From: Bradyrhizobium japonicum USDA 6
GTDB lineage: Bacteria; Pseudomonadota; Alphaproteobacteria; Rhizobiales; Xanthobacteraceae
Direction of reading: 5' to 3'
NCBI RefSeq assembly: GCF_000284375.1
Contig: NC_017249.1
Location: 6,627,001 to 6,691,000, forward strand
DNA: 64,000 bases
The notes beneath the pieces were generated by a model. That model had not been told where the DNA came from, made no database searches, and saw only the letters and a list, made by a program, of their open reading frames with translations. The translations under genes and the position numbers were made by a program. Positions 9,866-18,079 of the stretch are shown in pieces; the first letter of the stretch is position 1; the number at the start of each line of letters is the position of its first letter.

Positions 9866-12555
9866 ACGAGGCGATCGACCAGGGACATTTGCGGACGCCT
9901 CCGGGCCGGTTATTCCGAAAATATCTCTACTCGATCGTCGCCCTCGCCTTTGCAGCACTCGCCATCAACACCGGCTTCGACGTCTGGTTCTCCTATCGCG
10001 AGCAGAAGCAGCTGCTCGCCGCGACCCAGCGCGAGCAGGCTGCAAGCGCGGCCATTCAGATCGGCCAGTTCATCGGCCAGATCGAAAGCCAGATCAGATG
10101 GCTCTCGCGCCTGCCTCCGGAGCTGTCGAGCAACGAAGACGACCGCCTCAACGCCATCCGCCTGCTGCGCCTCTCGCCCGCGATCGCGGAGATTACCGAG
10201 CTCGACTCGCAGGGCCGCGAGCAGGTGCGCGTGTCGCGCCGCGTCGCGGACAGGGTCGGCAGCAAGGCCGATCTCTCGACCTCGCCGGCCTTCCGCGGCG
10301 CCAATGAAAGCCGGGCCTATTACGGGCCGGTCTACTTCTTCCGCGACACCGAGCCGTTCATGACGCTCGCCACGCGCGGGACCGGGCGGAATCCCAATGT
10401 GATCGTGGCCGACGTCAATCTGCGCTTCATCTGGGACCTCGTCGCCGGGATCAGGGTCGGCAACACCGGCAAGGCCTATGTGGTCGACCGCATGGGGGTC
10501 CTGATCGCGCATCCCGATCTGTGGCCGGCACTGCGCCGCAGCGATCTGTCCGGGCATGCGGACGTGCGCGCCGCGCTCGATGGCGTGGGACCGCCTTCGG
10601 GCGGCCTGGTCAAGGAGGATCTGTCGGGCCAGCGCGTGCTCTCGACCTATGCGACGGTCCCCTCGCTCGGCTGGCTGGTGTTCGTCGAGCTTCCGCTCAG
10701 CGAAGCCTACGCCCCGATCTATGCATCGATCGGACGCGCGACGTTTCTCCTGGTCGTCCTGCTCGCCTTCGCGGTCCTGGTGTCCCTCTGGCTCAGCCGG
10801 CGCATGACCGTGCCGATCCAGATCCTGACGCAGGGCGCGCGGCGGATCGGCAGCGGCGATCTCGGCCTGCGGCTCGCGATCAAGACCGGCGACGAGCTGG
10901 AAGCGCTCGGCGACCAGTTCAACCTGATGGCCGCTCACTTGCGCGAATCCTACGCGACGCTCGAGCGCAAGGTGATCGAGCGCACCTACGAGCTCGAGAA
11001 GGCCCGCGACCACGCCCTGGCCGAGCATGACGCGGCCGAGCGCGCGCGCAGGGCCGCCGTGCTGGCCAACGAGACCAAGTCGCGCTTCCTCGCCGTCGTC
11101 AGCCACGAGCTGCGCACGCCGCTGAACGGCGTCATGGGCGTGCTGCAGCTGCTCGACGACGGCAGCCTCGGCGAGGCCCAGCGCCGCCACCTCGCGACCG
11201 CGGAGGCATCGGGCGAAACACTGATCGCGCTGGTCGATGCCATCCTGGAATATGCCCGTCTGGAGGCCAGCACCGAAACTCTGGAGACGCGCGACTTCCG
11301 CCTCCAGCAGCTGATCGAAACCGCCGCGGAGCTGATGTGTCCGCAAGCCTTCGGCAAGGGCCTGACCTTCGACCTCACCTGCGATGCGACGGTCGACACC
11401 TCCGTGCATGGTGATCCGGTCAGGCTCAATCGCATCCTGCTCAATCTGATCGGCAATGCCATCAAGTTCACCCCGCACGGCGGGATTGCGCTCGCGGCGG
11501 CCGCCGAGCAACGTGACGATCATGTCATGCTGCGCGTCACCGTTCGCGATACCGGCATCGGCATTGCGCCCGACATGCACGAGCGCATCTTCGACGATTT
11601 CGTCCAGGCCGACGACAGCATCGCCCGGCGGTTCGGCGGCACCGGCCTCGGACTGGCGATCGCGCGCCGGCTCACGCGCCTGATGCGGGGCGAGCTGACG
11701 GTGGAGAGCACGCCGGGCGCGGGCAGCACGTTCACGCTTCAGGTGCCGCTCGGCCGTGCCGCAAGCGGCGTCGCGCAAGGCGCGGTCCCGCCGCCGTCGC
11801 GGCAGCTCCGCGTGCTGCTGGTCGACGACGATCCCGTTAATTGCGAGGTCGGCGAAGCCATTCTGAACCGGCTCGGCCATCGCGCGACGATTGCGAGAGA
11901 CGGCGCGTCGGCCATCGCGCTCGCCCGCAATCAGGCGTTCGACATCATCCTGATGGATCTGCACATGCCCGACATGGACGGCGTCGAGGCGGCCTCGCGG
12001 ATCGGCAAGCTCGATCTGCCAAAAATGCCGCGCATCATCGCCGTGACCGCCGACGTCTCCACCAGCGCCCGCGAGCGGCTCGCAGGCGCCGGCATCGCCA
12101 AAATCGTCAGCAAGCCGATCCTGATCAACGCGTTGCGCGAGGCGATCGAGGACGATCCAGCGCAGAAGACGCCCACGGCGCAGCTTGCGGCCGGCGCATT
12201 GATCGACCGGCATTTCCTCGACGACCAGCAAGAACTCCTGGGCGCCGCGCAAATCGAAAAGCTCCACCAGCTTCTTCGGCAAACGAGCGAACGACTGATC
12301 GACGACATCGCCAAGGCCGCGGAGATTGGCGATCACAGGCAGCTCGCGCGATCCGCGCACCAGCTCGGCAGTGCGGCAAGCGCGCTCGGCCTCGTCTGCC
12401 TGTTCGAGCGCAGCCGTGAGATCGAGCTGGCGGCGCCCTCGATGTCTCCCGCCGAGAGCGAGAGTGCCGCCCGCGAACTCGCTGCGCTTCGAGATGCGTC
12501 GATGAGTGCGCTCGACGAATTGCTCCGGCCGGCCGAGCAGCCTTCGGTCAGTTAG
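9862..12555 (+). CDS. membrane-bound hybrid histidine kinase (sensor-HAMP-HisKA-HATPase-REC-Hpt)
   Basis: This 897-residue protein starts at a GTG overlapping the upstream stop. Order of domains: a transmembrane helix near residues 18-38; an extracytoplasmic sensor of about 240 residues with a Cache-like pattern (GKAYVVDRMGVLIAHP); a second transmembrane helix near 290-312; HAMP; a coiled coil; HisKA with His415 (VVSHELRTPLNG); an ATPase with N box (NLIGNAIKFT) and G boxes (DTGIGIAP, GGTGLGLAIA); a receiver with Asp699 (ILMDLHMPDMDG) and the conserved KP pair; and an Hpt module with His833 (SAHQLGSAA). All catalytic residues for a His-Asp-His relay are present. The next acceptor, a separate response regulator, is not encoded nearby. 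With the coupled binding protein this looks like a periplasmic ligand-sensing phosphorelay of unknown output. Confidence 0.92.
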   Translation: MNEAIDQGHLRTPPGRLFRKYLYSIVALAFAALAINTGFDVWFSYREQKQLLAATQREQAASAAIQIGQFIGQIESQIRWLSRLPPELSSNEDDRLNAIRLLRLSPAIAEITELDSQGREQVRVSRRVADRVGSKADLSTSPAFRGANESRAYYGPVYFFRDTEPFMTLATRGTGRNPNVIVADVNLRFIWDLVAGIRVGNTGKAYVVDRMGVLIAHPDLWPALRRSDLSGHADVRAALDGVGPPSGGLVKEDLSGQRVLSTYATVPSLGWLVFVELPLSEAYAPIYASIGRATFLLVVLLAFAVLVSLWLSRRMTVPIQILTQGARRIGSGDLGLRLAIKTGDELEALGDQFNLMAAHLRESYATLERKVIERTYELEKARDHALAEHDAAERARRAAVLANETKSRFLAVVSHELRTPLNGVMGVLQLLDDGSLGEAQRRHLATAEASGETLIALVDAILEYARLEASTETLETRDFRLQQLIETAAELMCPQAFGKGLTFDLTCDATVDTSVHGDPVRLNRILLNLIGNAIKFTPHGGIALAAAAEQRDDHVMLRVTVRDTGIGIAPDMHERIFDDFVQADDSIARRFGGTGLGLAIARRLTRLMRGELTVESTPGAGSTFTLQVPLGRAASGVAQGAVPPPSRQLRVLLVDDDPVNCEVGEAILNRLGHRATIARDGASAIALARNQAFDIILMDLHMPDMDGVEAASRIGKLDLPKMPRIIAVTADVSTSARERLAGAGIAKIVSKPILINALREAIEDDPAQKTPTAQLAAGALIDRHFLDDQQELLGAAQIEKLHQLLRQTSERLIDDIAKAAEIGDHRQLARSAHQLGSAASALGLVCLFERSREIELAAPSMSPAESESAARELAALRDASMSALDELLRPAEQPSVS

Positions 12556-12675
12556 GGAGCCTCAGTTGAGGACCGCTTTTAACCCAAGGCCGACATGCGC
12601 GGCGCGAATCCTCTTCAAGGATACTTACGCTTTCCCAAGTCGGATATGGTGTTGACCAGAATCAAGGGGGCAAAG

Positions 12676-13575
12676 GTGCAATTTCCAATGAGGCAAATCA
12701 TATTCTCAATAGTCGCTGTTTTGTCGTTCTCATCTGCGCGTGCTGAGATGGTCAAGATACCTTGGCATACTTCAGCGCAGTCCTTGCCTTGGATTCCCGG
12801 CAACGAATACATCGACGGCAGGTCGAAAAACTTCATGGACGGCACCGTCGAGGAAAAGGGCAAGGTAAAAGCCGAGGGCGAACTGTCGGCGGACATCATG
12901 CGGCCGCAGGGCGCCAAGGGACCAATCCCCTTCGTGATCATGCTGCACGGCTGCGACGGGTTCGGCCGGGTCGAGAGGAAATGGGGGCGCGACTACGGCG
13001 GCAGATTGGTCGGAGCGGGCTATGGTGTTCTCCTGCTCGACAGCTTCGGCAGCCGGGGATTGGGACCCGACGGCGTCTGCTCGGATCCCAGCCAGTTGAC
13101 TTGGGCGCGGCGCCGGGCTGACGATGCGTATGCGGCGCTGGACTGGCTCATCGGACAGAAGATCGCCGATCCCAAGCGAGTCTACGTCCTTGGCCGCAGC
13201 AACGGTGCGACCACGACCCTGATCATCATGAACCGGGCGATCGGCGACCTGCACGAGCACATGTTCGCGGGCGGCTTCGCGATGCAGCCGTCCTGTTATT
13301 TGATGAAGAACGTCGAGTTCTACGCCCCGGTCCATCTGTTCCTAGCAGAGAAGGACGAGGCGACCAGCCCCATCCTCTGCGGCCAGATGGCCGAGAGCAA
13401 GCGGTCGATTCCCGTGAAGACGGTGCTGTGGAAGGGGGCGAACCACAGCTTCGAAGATCACGAGCCGATCCACGTTTTCCATGGCTACCATGTCGGATAC
13501 AATGCCGCGGCTGCGGAAGGCACCATCAAGGCAATCATTAGTGCGTTGAACGAGGCCAAGAAAGCGGAAAACTGA
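12676..13575 (+). CDS. exported dienelactone-hydrolase-like alpha/beta hydrolase
   Basis: The frame is open from 12595, but I choose the GTG at 12676: a run of AAGGGGG lies 5 nt upstream and the protein then starts at a signal peptide (MRQIIFSIVAVLSF, cleavage after ARA). An ATG four codons later is the alternative. The mature domain is a dienelactone-hydrolase-type fold with oxyanion region LHGCDG, nucleophile Ser175 in GRSNGA, Asp227 (AEKDEAT) and His257 (GANHSF). Classical dienelactone hydrolases use Cys; the serine here fits the wider family of secreted esterase-like members. The gene stands alone. The substrate is unknown. A GC-rich hairpin follows the stop. Confidence 0.8.
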   Translation: MQFPMRQIIFSIVAVLSFSSARAEMVKIPWHTSAQSLPWIPGNEYIDGRSKNFMDGTVEEKGKVKAEGELSADIMRPQGAKGPIPFVIMLHGCDGFGRVERKWGRDYGGRLVGAGYGVLLLDSFGSRGLGPDGVCSDPSQLTWARRRADDAYAALDWLIGQKIADPKRVYVLGRSNGATTTLIIMNRAIGDLHEHMFAGGFAMQPSCYLMKNVEFYAPVHLFLAEKDEATSPILCGQMAESKRSIPVKTVLWKGANHSFEDHEPIHVFHGYHVGYNAAAAEGTIKAIISALNEAKKAEN

Positions 13576-13580
13576 CCGCG

Positions 13581-13613
13581 CGGAGTCGCACAGCCTGTAG
13601 GTCTGCGACTCCG
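13581..13613 (+). terminator. hairpin after the hydrolase gene
   Basis: A 10-bp perfect stem (CGGAGTCGCA at 13581-13590, its complement at 13604-13613) starts 5 nt after the stop at 13575. There is no clear T-run, so factor-dependent or weak termination is as likely as an intrinsic terminator. Confidence 0.45.
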
Positions 13614-13766
13614 GCCGAATGGCGGCGGATAGATGCGGGAAGTCCGTCTGAACGACTTCCGCTCGTGGCCCGGAGGCGAAATCGCCGCACGTCCCCCTTC
13701 TCGGCGGCTGGCGGGGCGAAGCAGCCTTCGGCAGGATCACCGCTCGACGAGACCACGCCCCCAGCC

Positions 13767-14678
13767 TCAGCGCGTCCGCACGCCTGCCTCGTCCTCGCGG
13801 CCAAAACGTTCGACGAGGAAGTCAATGAACAGCCGCACCTTCACCGACAGATGCCGCGTCGGCGGATACACCGCGTAGAGCGCAAGCGGCGGCGCGGAAT
13901 AATCGTCCAGCACCGTCCGCAGCTCGCCCTTCTTCAACGCATCGGCCGCGATGAACTCCGGCAGCAGCGCGAGCCCCCTGCCCTTGATCGCGACGTCGCG
14001 CAGCACCTCGGCGTTGTTGACGCAGAGCGACCAGGCCGGCTGGATCCAGTGATCGCCATCGGCGCCGGTGAGCTTCCACTGATTGCCGGTGAGCAGGAAG
14101 CCGTAGGTCAGCGAGGCGTGCTCGCGCAGATCCTGCGGATGCTTTGGCGTGCCGTGACGCGCGAGATAATCCGGCGAAGCGCAGATCATGCGCGCCACCG
14201 GCATGATTTTTCGCGCGATCAAGCTCGAAGATTCCAATTCCGCAATCCTCAAGGTCACGTCAAAGCCGTCCTGGACGGGATCGAGCAGATCGTCGCTGAG
14301 CACGATCTGAAGCTGAAGCTCGCCATAGCGCGCCATGAAGTCGGCCAGCACCGGTCCAAGTCGCATCGTGCCGAACGACATCGGCGCGTTAACCCGCAGC
14401 AAGCCGCGCGGCGCCGACTGGGCCTGCGTCACCGCCTGGTCGGCCGCCTCGATCTCCGAGAGGATCACCACCGCGCGCTCGAAATAGCGCTGGCCGTTCT
14501 CGGTGGGGCTTGCGTGCCGGGTGGTCCGGTTCAGGAGCTGAACGCCAAGGCTCTCCTCGAGGTCGGCGATGTATTTGCTGATCGCCGAGCGCGACAGCCG
14601 CAGCTGCCGGCCCGCCTCGGCAAAACTGCCGCTTTCGACCACTTTGACGAAGGCCCGGAGGCTGGCGACCTTATCCAA
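13767..14678 (-). CDS. LysR-family transcriptional regulator
   Basis: This 303-residue protein starts at a TTG codon (MDKVASLRAFVKVV); no in-frame ATG or GTG lies just upstream, and the length and N-terminus fit the family, but no Shine-Dalgarno is visible. Residues 1-60 are the winged helix-turn-helix (SFAEAGRQLRLSRSAISKYIADLE), followed by the dimerisation helix and a periplasmic-binding-protein-like effector domain of the DsdA/CrgA-like subgroup. It is divergent from the VOC dioxygenase/carboxylesterase pair, with 129 bp between starts holding a perfect inverted repeat, so it most likely controls that pair and itself. The inducer is unknown; quinones or electrophiles are plausible from the target genes. 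Confidence 0.9.
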   Translation of the reverse strand: MDKVASLRAFVKVVESGSFAEAGRQLRLSRSAISKYIADLEESLGVQLLNRTTRHASPTENGQRYFERAVVILSEIEAADQAVTQAQSAPRGLLRVNAPMSFGTMRLGPVLADFMARYGELQLQIVLSDDLLDPVQDGFDVTLRIAELESSSLIARKIMPVARMICASPDYLARHGTPKHPQDLREHASLTYGFLLTGNQWKLTGADGDHWIQPAWSLCVNNAEVLRDVAIKGRGLALLPEFIAADALKKGELRTVLDDYSAPPLALYAVYPPTRHLSVKVRLFIDFLVERFGREDEAGVRTR

Positions 14679-14732
14679 GGGCCGGCCCCGGCGATTGTTT
14701 CCAAATCGTAGACATAGACGTCATATTTGCAT

Positions 14733-14748
14733 GGATTGTCTCCAATCC
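14733..14748. promoter_or_regulatory. probable LysR operator (perfect inverted repeat)
   Basis: GGATTG-TCTC-CAATCC is a perfect 6+4+6 palindrome in the intergenic space between the divergent LysR gene and the VOC gene. It includes the ATTG-N4-CAAT core typical of LysR sites. It lies 59 nt upstream of the VOC start and 54 nt upstream of the regulator start, so it could serve both promoters. Confidence 0.55.
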
Positions 14749-14807
14749 AAAGCGGAACGATATTTCCAGCCAGAGCAAGACCGCTCCCCGAATTCTGGAG
14801 GACGACA

Positions 14808-15746
14808 ATGTCTGGACTGCACCACGTCACCGCGATCGCCGGCGACCCCATCCGCAATTTCGGCTTCTACACCCGGGATCTCGGCCTGCGCTTCGTCAAG
14901 AAGACGGTCAATTTCGACGATCCCGGCACCTACCACTTCTATTACGGCGACGAGACCGGCCGCCCCGGCACCATCCTGACCTTCTTCCCCTGGGCCGGCG
15001 TGCCCACCGGCCGCCGCGGAGTCGGCGAGACGCATCAGACCGCCTTCCGCGTGCCGCAGCGCTCGCTCGGCTACTGGACGCAGCGCTTCACGGAGAAGGG
15101 CATCGCCTATGAAGCCCTGGAGAAGCGTTTTGGCGAGTCCGTGCTGCCGTTCACGGACCCTGACGGCATGGCGCTCGCGCTGGTCGGCATTCCCGGCGCC
15201 GAGAACGAGCCTGGCTGGAGCAATGGCGACGTGCCGGCCGAGCACGCGATCCGCGGCTTCCACGGCGTGACCCTGCTGCTCGACAACGCGGCGAAGACGG
15301 CGGCCGTCCTCACCGACGTGTTCGGCTTCAAGGAGACCGGACGCGAGGGTTCTGTGATCCGCTTCAAGGCGCCGGGCAATGCCGAAGGCAGCGTCGTCGA
15401 CATCTACGAAGCCAAGGGCTTCCTGCGCGGACATCAGGGCGGTGGCTCCGTCCACCACATCGCCTTCCGCGCGGCCGATGACGCCGAGCAGGGCCGGATG
15501 GCGCAAAAGCTCGTGAGCAATCACGGCCTGCACCCGACCGAGCAGAGGGACCGCAACTACTTCCGCTCGATCTACTTCCGCGAGCCCGGCGGCGTGCTGT
15601 TCGAGATCGCGACCGACATCCCCGGTTTCGCCGTCGACGAACCCGTAGCGACGCTGGGACGTGATCTGAAGCTGCCGAGTTTCCTCGAAGCGCAGCGCAA
15701 GCAGATCGAAAATGTTCTGCCAAGCCTGGAAGAAAGCGCGTCATGA
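14808..15746 (+). CDS. VOC-family ring-cleaving dioxygenase / glyoxalase-like protein (MhqO-type)
   Basis: The frame extends to 14727, but the ATG at 14808 has a strong GGAGG 6 nt upstream and starts at the conserved SGLHHVTAI, so I use it (312 residues). Two tandem vicinal-oxygen-chelate modules are visible. Metal-ligand candidates are His in LHHVT, His in ETHQTAFRV, His in FHGVTLLLD and SVHHIAFR, and Glu in GGVLFEIATD. Length and order match MhqO/LinE-like extradiol dioxygenases that open hydroquinone-type rings. The stop overlaps the next start (ATGA), coupling it to an alpha/beta hydrolase, the arrangement of Bacillus MhqO/MhqD. The role in quinone or hydroquinone detoxification is inferred from family and context. 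Confidence 0.85.
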   Translation: MSGLHHVTAIAGDPIRNFGFYTRDLGLRFVKKTVNFDDPGTYHFYYGDETGRPGTILTFFPWAGVPTGRRGVGETHQTAFRVPQRSLGYWTQRFTEKGIAYEALEKRFGESVLPFTDPDGMALALVGIPGAENEPGWSNGDVPAEHAIRGFHGVTLLLDNAAKTAAVLTDVFGFKETGREGSVIRFKAPGNAEGSVVDIYEAKGFLRGHQGGGSVHHIAFRAADDAEQGRMAQKLVSNHGLHPTEQRDRNYFRSIYFREPGGVLFEIATDIPGFAVDEPVATLGRDLKLPSFLEAQRKQIENVLPSLEESAS

Positions 15747-16384
15747 CCGAGAGCAAATTCATCCATCGTTTCGAGCCCGCGACCAACGCGGGCTCCCCCC
15801 CTCTGCTGCTGCTGCACGGCACCGGCGGTGACGAGAACGACCTTCTCGGGCTCGGCAAGATGATCTCGCCCGGCTCCGCGCTGCTCTCGCCGCGTGGCCG
15901 CGTGCTCGAGCACGGCATGCCGCGCTTCTTCCGCCGTCTCGCCGAGGGCGTGTTCGACGAGGACGACGTGCGCCGGCGCGCGCTGGAGCTCGGCGACTTC
16001 GTCGCGGATGCGCGGCAGCAATACGGCATCGCCGCGCCGGTTGCGGTCGGCTTCTCCAACGGCGCCAACATCGCAGCCGCGCTGTTGCTGCTGAAGCCGG
16101 ACGTCCTGGCAGGCGCGATCCTGCTGCGTGCGATGGTGCCGCTGTCGGATCCGCCCAAAACTGATCTGCTAAAGCCGGAGCTTGGCGGCAAGCCGATTCT
16201 GCTGCTGTCCGGGCAGTCCGATCCGATCGTGCCGGCGACCAATTCGGCAAAGCTTGCGGCGCTGTTGTCGGAAGCCGGAGCGCGCGTCGACCACAAGGTG
16301 TTGCCGGCAGGCCATCAATTGTCGCAGGCCGACGTCACGCTGGCCCGCAACTGGATCGGCAGCGTCGACGCCAAAGCGGCATGA
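15743..16384 (+). CDS. alpha/beta hydrolase, phospholipase/carboxylesterase family (MhqD-like)
   Basis: This 213-residue enzyme has the compact fold of the Abhydrolase_2 family: oxyanion region LLLHGTGGDEND, nucleophile Ser105 (GFSNGAN), Asp159 (SGQSDPIVP) and His190 (AGHQLS). Length is normal for the family. Its ATG overlaps the stop of the upstream VOC gene by 4 nt, so the pair is translationally coupled and probably acts on one substrate, with the dioxygenase opening a ring and this enzyme hydrolysing the product or an ester. It ends before a strong bidirectional hairpin. Confidence 0.85.
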   Translation: MTESKFIHRFEPATNAGSPPLLLLHGTGGDENDLLGLGKMISPGSALLSPRGRVLEHGMPRFFRRLAEGVFDEDDVRRRALELGDFVADARQQYGIAAPVAVGFSNGANIAAALLLLKPDVLAGAILLRAMVPLSDPPKTDLLKPELGGKPILLLSGQSDPIVPATNSAKLAALLSEAGARVDHKVLPAGHQLSQADVTLARNWIGSVDAKAA

Positions 16385-16392
16385 ACCAAAGA

Positions 16393-16422
16393 GCGGCGCA
16401 TCGTTCACGAACGGTGCGCCGC
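16393..16422. terminator. bidirectional terminator hairpin between convergent genes
   Basis: A 14-bp stem (16393-16406 with 16409-16422, one G-T wobble, 2-nt loop) lies between the stops of the carboxylesterase (16384, plus) and the glycosyltransferase (16442, minus). No long T-run flanks it. Confidence 0.6.
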
Positions 16423-16441
16423 CCATTCGCCTTGCGAACCG

Positions 16442-17740
16442 TCAGGCAGATTTTCGAAGCGGTTGTTTCCTCGGTTGCGGTCTCGCCGCGCGGCCGGTGG
16501 CGGCGATCGCCTCCATCTCGTCGACGAGGCCGGACCGATCGATATCGACTTTCATGGCCTCGCCGAGGAGACGGGCCGCCTTCCTGAATTGCGGCTCTGC
16601 AATCAATCGGTTCACCGCCGCGGCAATTTCCGCTTCGGAGGCGGTTGGAGGCAATTGAAGCCCTGCCCCCTTCGCCTCGACGCGCGCGGCGTTGGCAGCC
16701 TGGTCCCGCCCCATTGGCAGGATGAGCTGCGGCAGTCCGTTGACGAGTGAACGCGTGGTGGTTCCGTGGCCGCCTTGCGAGATCACCACGGAAACATCCT
16801 TCATGACGAGGTCATGGGGAGCGCCGCGGACCAAATGCACATTGTTCGGAGTCCGGAGATCGGCGACGTCGACATTGGGACCGGCTGTTGCAAGGGCATC
16901 GATCTCGACCGCTTCCATCGCGCTGATAATGCGCTGAAACAGCTCGCGCTGACCTTGCGCGCCCGTGCTGCATGCGATCAGCCCGCGAGGACGACCCGAC
17001 TGGGCCGACCATGGCGCTCGCCAAGCCTCCGTCTGCCGGGATTTTGACCAATTCGGTACATCGAGCAGCGGTCCGATGTAGCGGAAATTGTCGGGCAGCG
17101 AGTCAGCTTGAAAGTCGAACGCTCGACTGGTCGCCAGCAAGAGCCGGTTGGCCCGATCGAACAGATCGAAGACATCTGCCAGAAGCGGAAGACCCAGATC
17201 GGCACGCGCGCGGTTGAAACTAGGCAGAAACACATTGAGTGTTTCGGCAAGTCTGGCATTGGCGGCGTCGACTGCGGCGCGCTCTTCCGGCGTTTTCGGT
17301 TGACCCAGTCCGCCGACAGCCGGCGGCATTCCCGGCAGGGGCCGAATGCTGACATGAGGGGACAGAAGAGCGAAAGGCACGCCTGACGCCTCCGCCCCGA
17401 GCGCAGCACCAAACAGCACGTCGAGCACGAGAACGGCATCCGTCGGCATACGGCCGATCTCATCCCGGACATCGGCCGCGTAGAGCGCGGCAGGATCAAA
17501 GATGGCCTGGCGTAGAAAGTCTTTCACATCGGAGACGTCCACCGGATCCGCAGCCTTTCCGGTCGGGGCGCGGCGCCATGCTACAAATGCAAAACCGGAG
17601 GCCTCGACTTCAGAGCGCATCGCCGGATCCGCCATCACCCGGATGTGATGTCCATTCCGGTGCAACCTCCGCGCCGCAGTCAATAGCGGGCTCAAATTCC
17701 CGAGGGTCCCCCACGACACCAGCAGAAAATTATAAGACAT
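16442..17740 (-). CDS. GT1-family glycosyltransferase (UGT/MGT-like)
   Basis: The 432-residue protein begins with the glycine-rich acceptor-side loop (LVSWGTLGNLSPLLTAA) and ends with the nucleotide-sugar binding domain: VVISQGGHGTTTRSLVNGLPQLILP, followed by GRDQAANAARVEAKGAG. This is the pattern of soluble GT1 enzymes that glycosylate natural products, flavonoids, sterols or macrolides. The start ATG has AAGGG 7 nt upstream. It is monocistronic, convergent with the carboxylesterase gene. Donor and acceptor cannot be read from sequence. Confidence 0.85.
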   Translation of the reverse strand: MSYNFLLVSWGTLGNLSPLLTAARRLHRNGHHIRVMADPAMRSEVEASGFAFVAWRRAPTGKAADPVDVSDVKDFLRQAIFDPAALYAADVRDEIGRMPTDAVLVLDVLFGAALGAEASGVPFALLSPHVSIRPLPGMPPAVGGLGQPKTPEERAAVDAANARLAETLNVFLPSFNRARADLGLPLLADVFDLFDRANRLLLATSRAFDFQADSLPDNFRYIGPLLDVPNWSKSRQTEAWRAPWSAQSGRPRGLIACSTGAQGQRELFQRIISAMEAVEIDALATAGPNVDVADLRTPNNVHLVRGAPHDLVMKDVSVVISQGGHGTTTRSLVNGLPQLILPMGRDQAANAARVEAKGAGLQLPPTASEAEIAAAVNRLIAEPQFRKAARLLGEAMKVDIDRSGLVDEMEAIAATGRAARPQPRKQPLRKSA

Positions 17741-17931
17741 CGGAGAACCCTTTCGTCACGGTTGCGAATTCGCTGTCGCAATCCATCCTGCACATCCCAA
17801 TGCAGGCTTCCGGACCGACGCGCGGCCGCTTGTGTCTGCGCGGCCACGCCAAGAATGACGCGGCGCGCGCTACCGAACGATGTCTCCTCTGGGGGAGACG
17901 GTTACAGCCGTAAGGAGAGGATGGCCGCTTA

Positions 17932-18025
17932 TGGGCCAAAGCGGACATTTGAGCTGATGGCCAGGTCCGCTAAGCGGCAAAAGCGGTTCAACAGTTCAGG
18001 ACGCGGATTTGTCCGCTAAGGGCCA
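17932..18025. repeat. inverted pair of a dispersed AGCGGACA-type repeat
   Basis: The 20-mer at 17932-17951 (core AAAGCGGACATTT) is repeated in inverted, diverged form at 18006-18025 (core GTCCGCTAAGGGCCA). Related copies are seen near 22804-22820 and 27496-27515. This fills most of the 339-bp gap between the glycosyltransferase and the peroxidase; I see no gene in the gap. Confidence 0.5.
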
Positions 18026-18079
18026 CGCGCCGTGACTCAGCTCAGATCGCAGGAATTACGGTAATCTGGTGGACAACAA

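Noticed and set aside
9910..12360. Long minus-strand frame opposite the hybrid kinase
   Set aside because: Composition is that of an antisense shadow of a high-GC gene; it has no recognisable motif.
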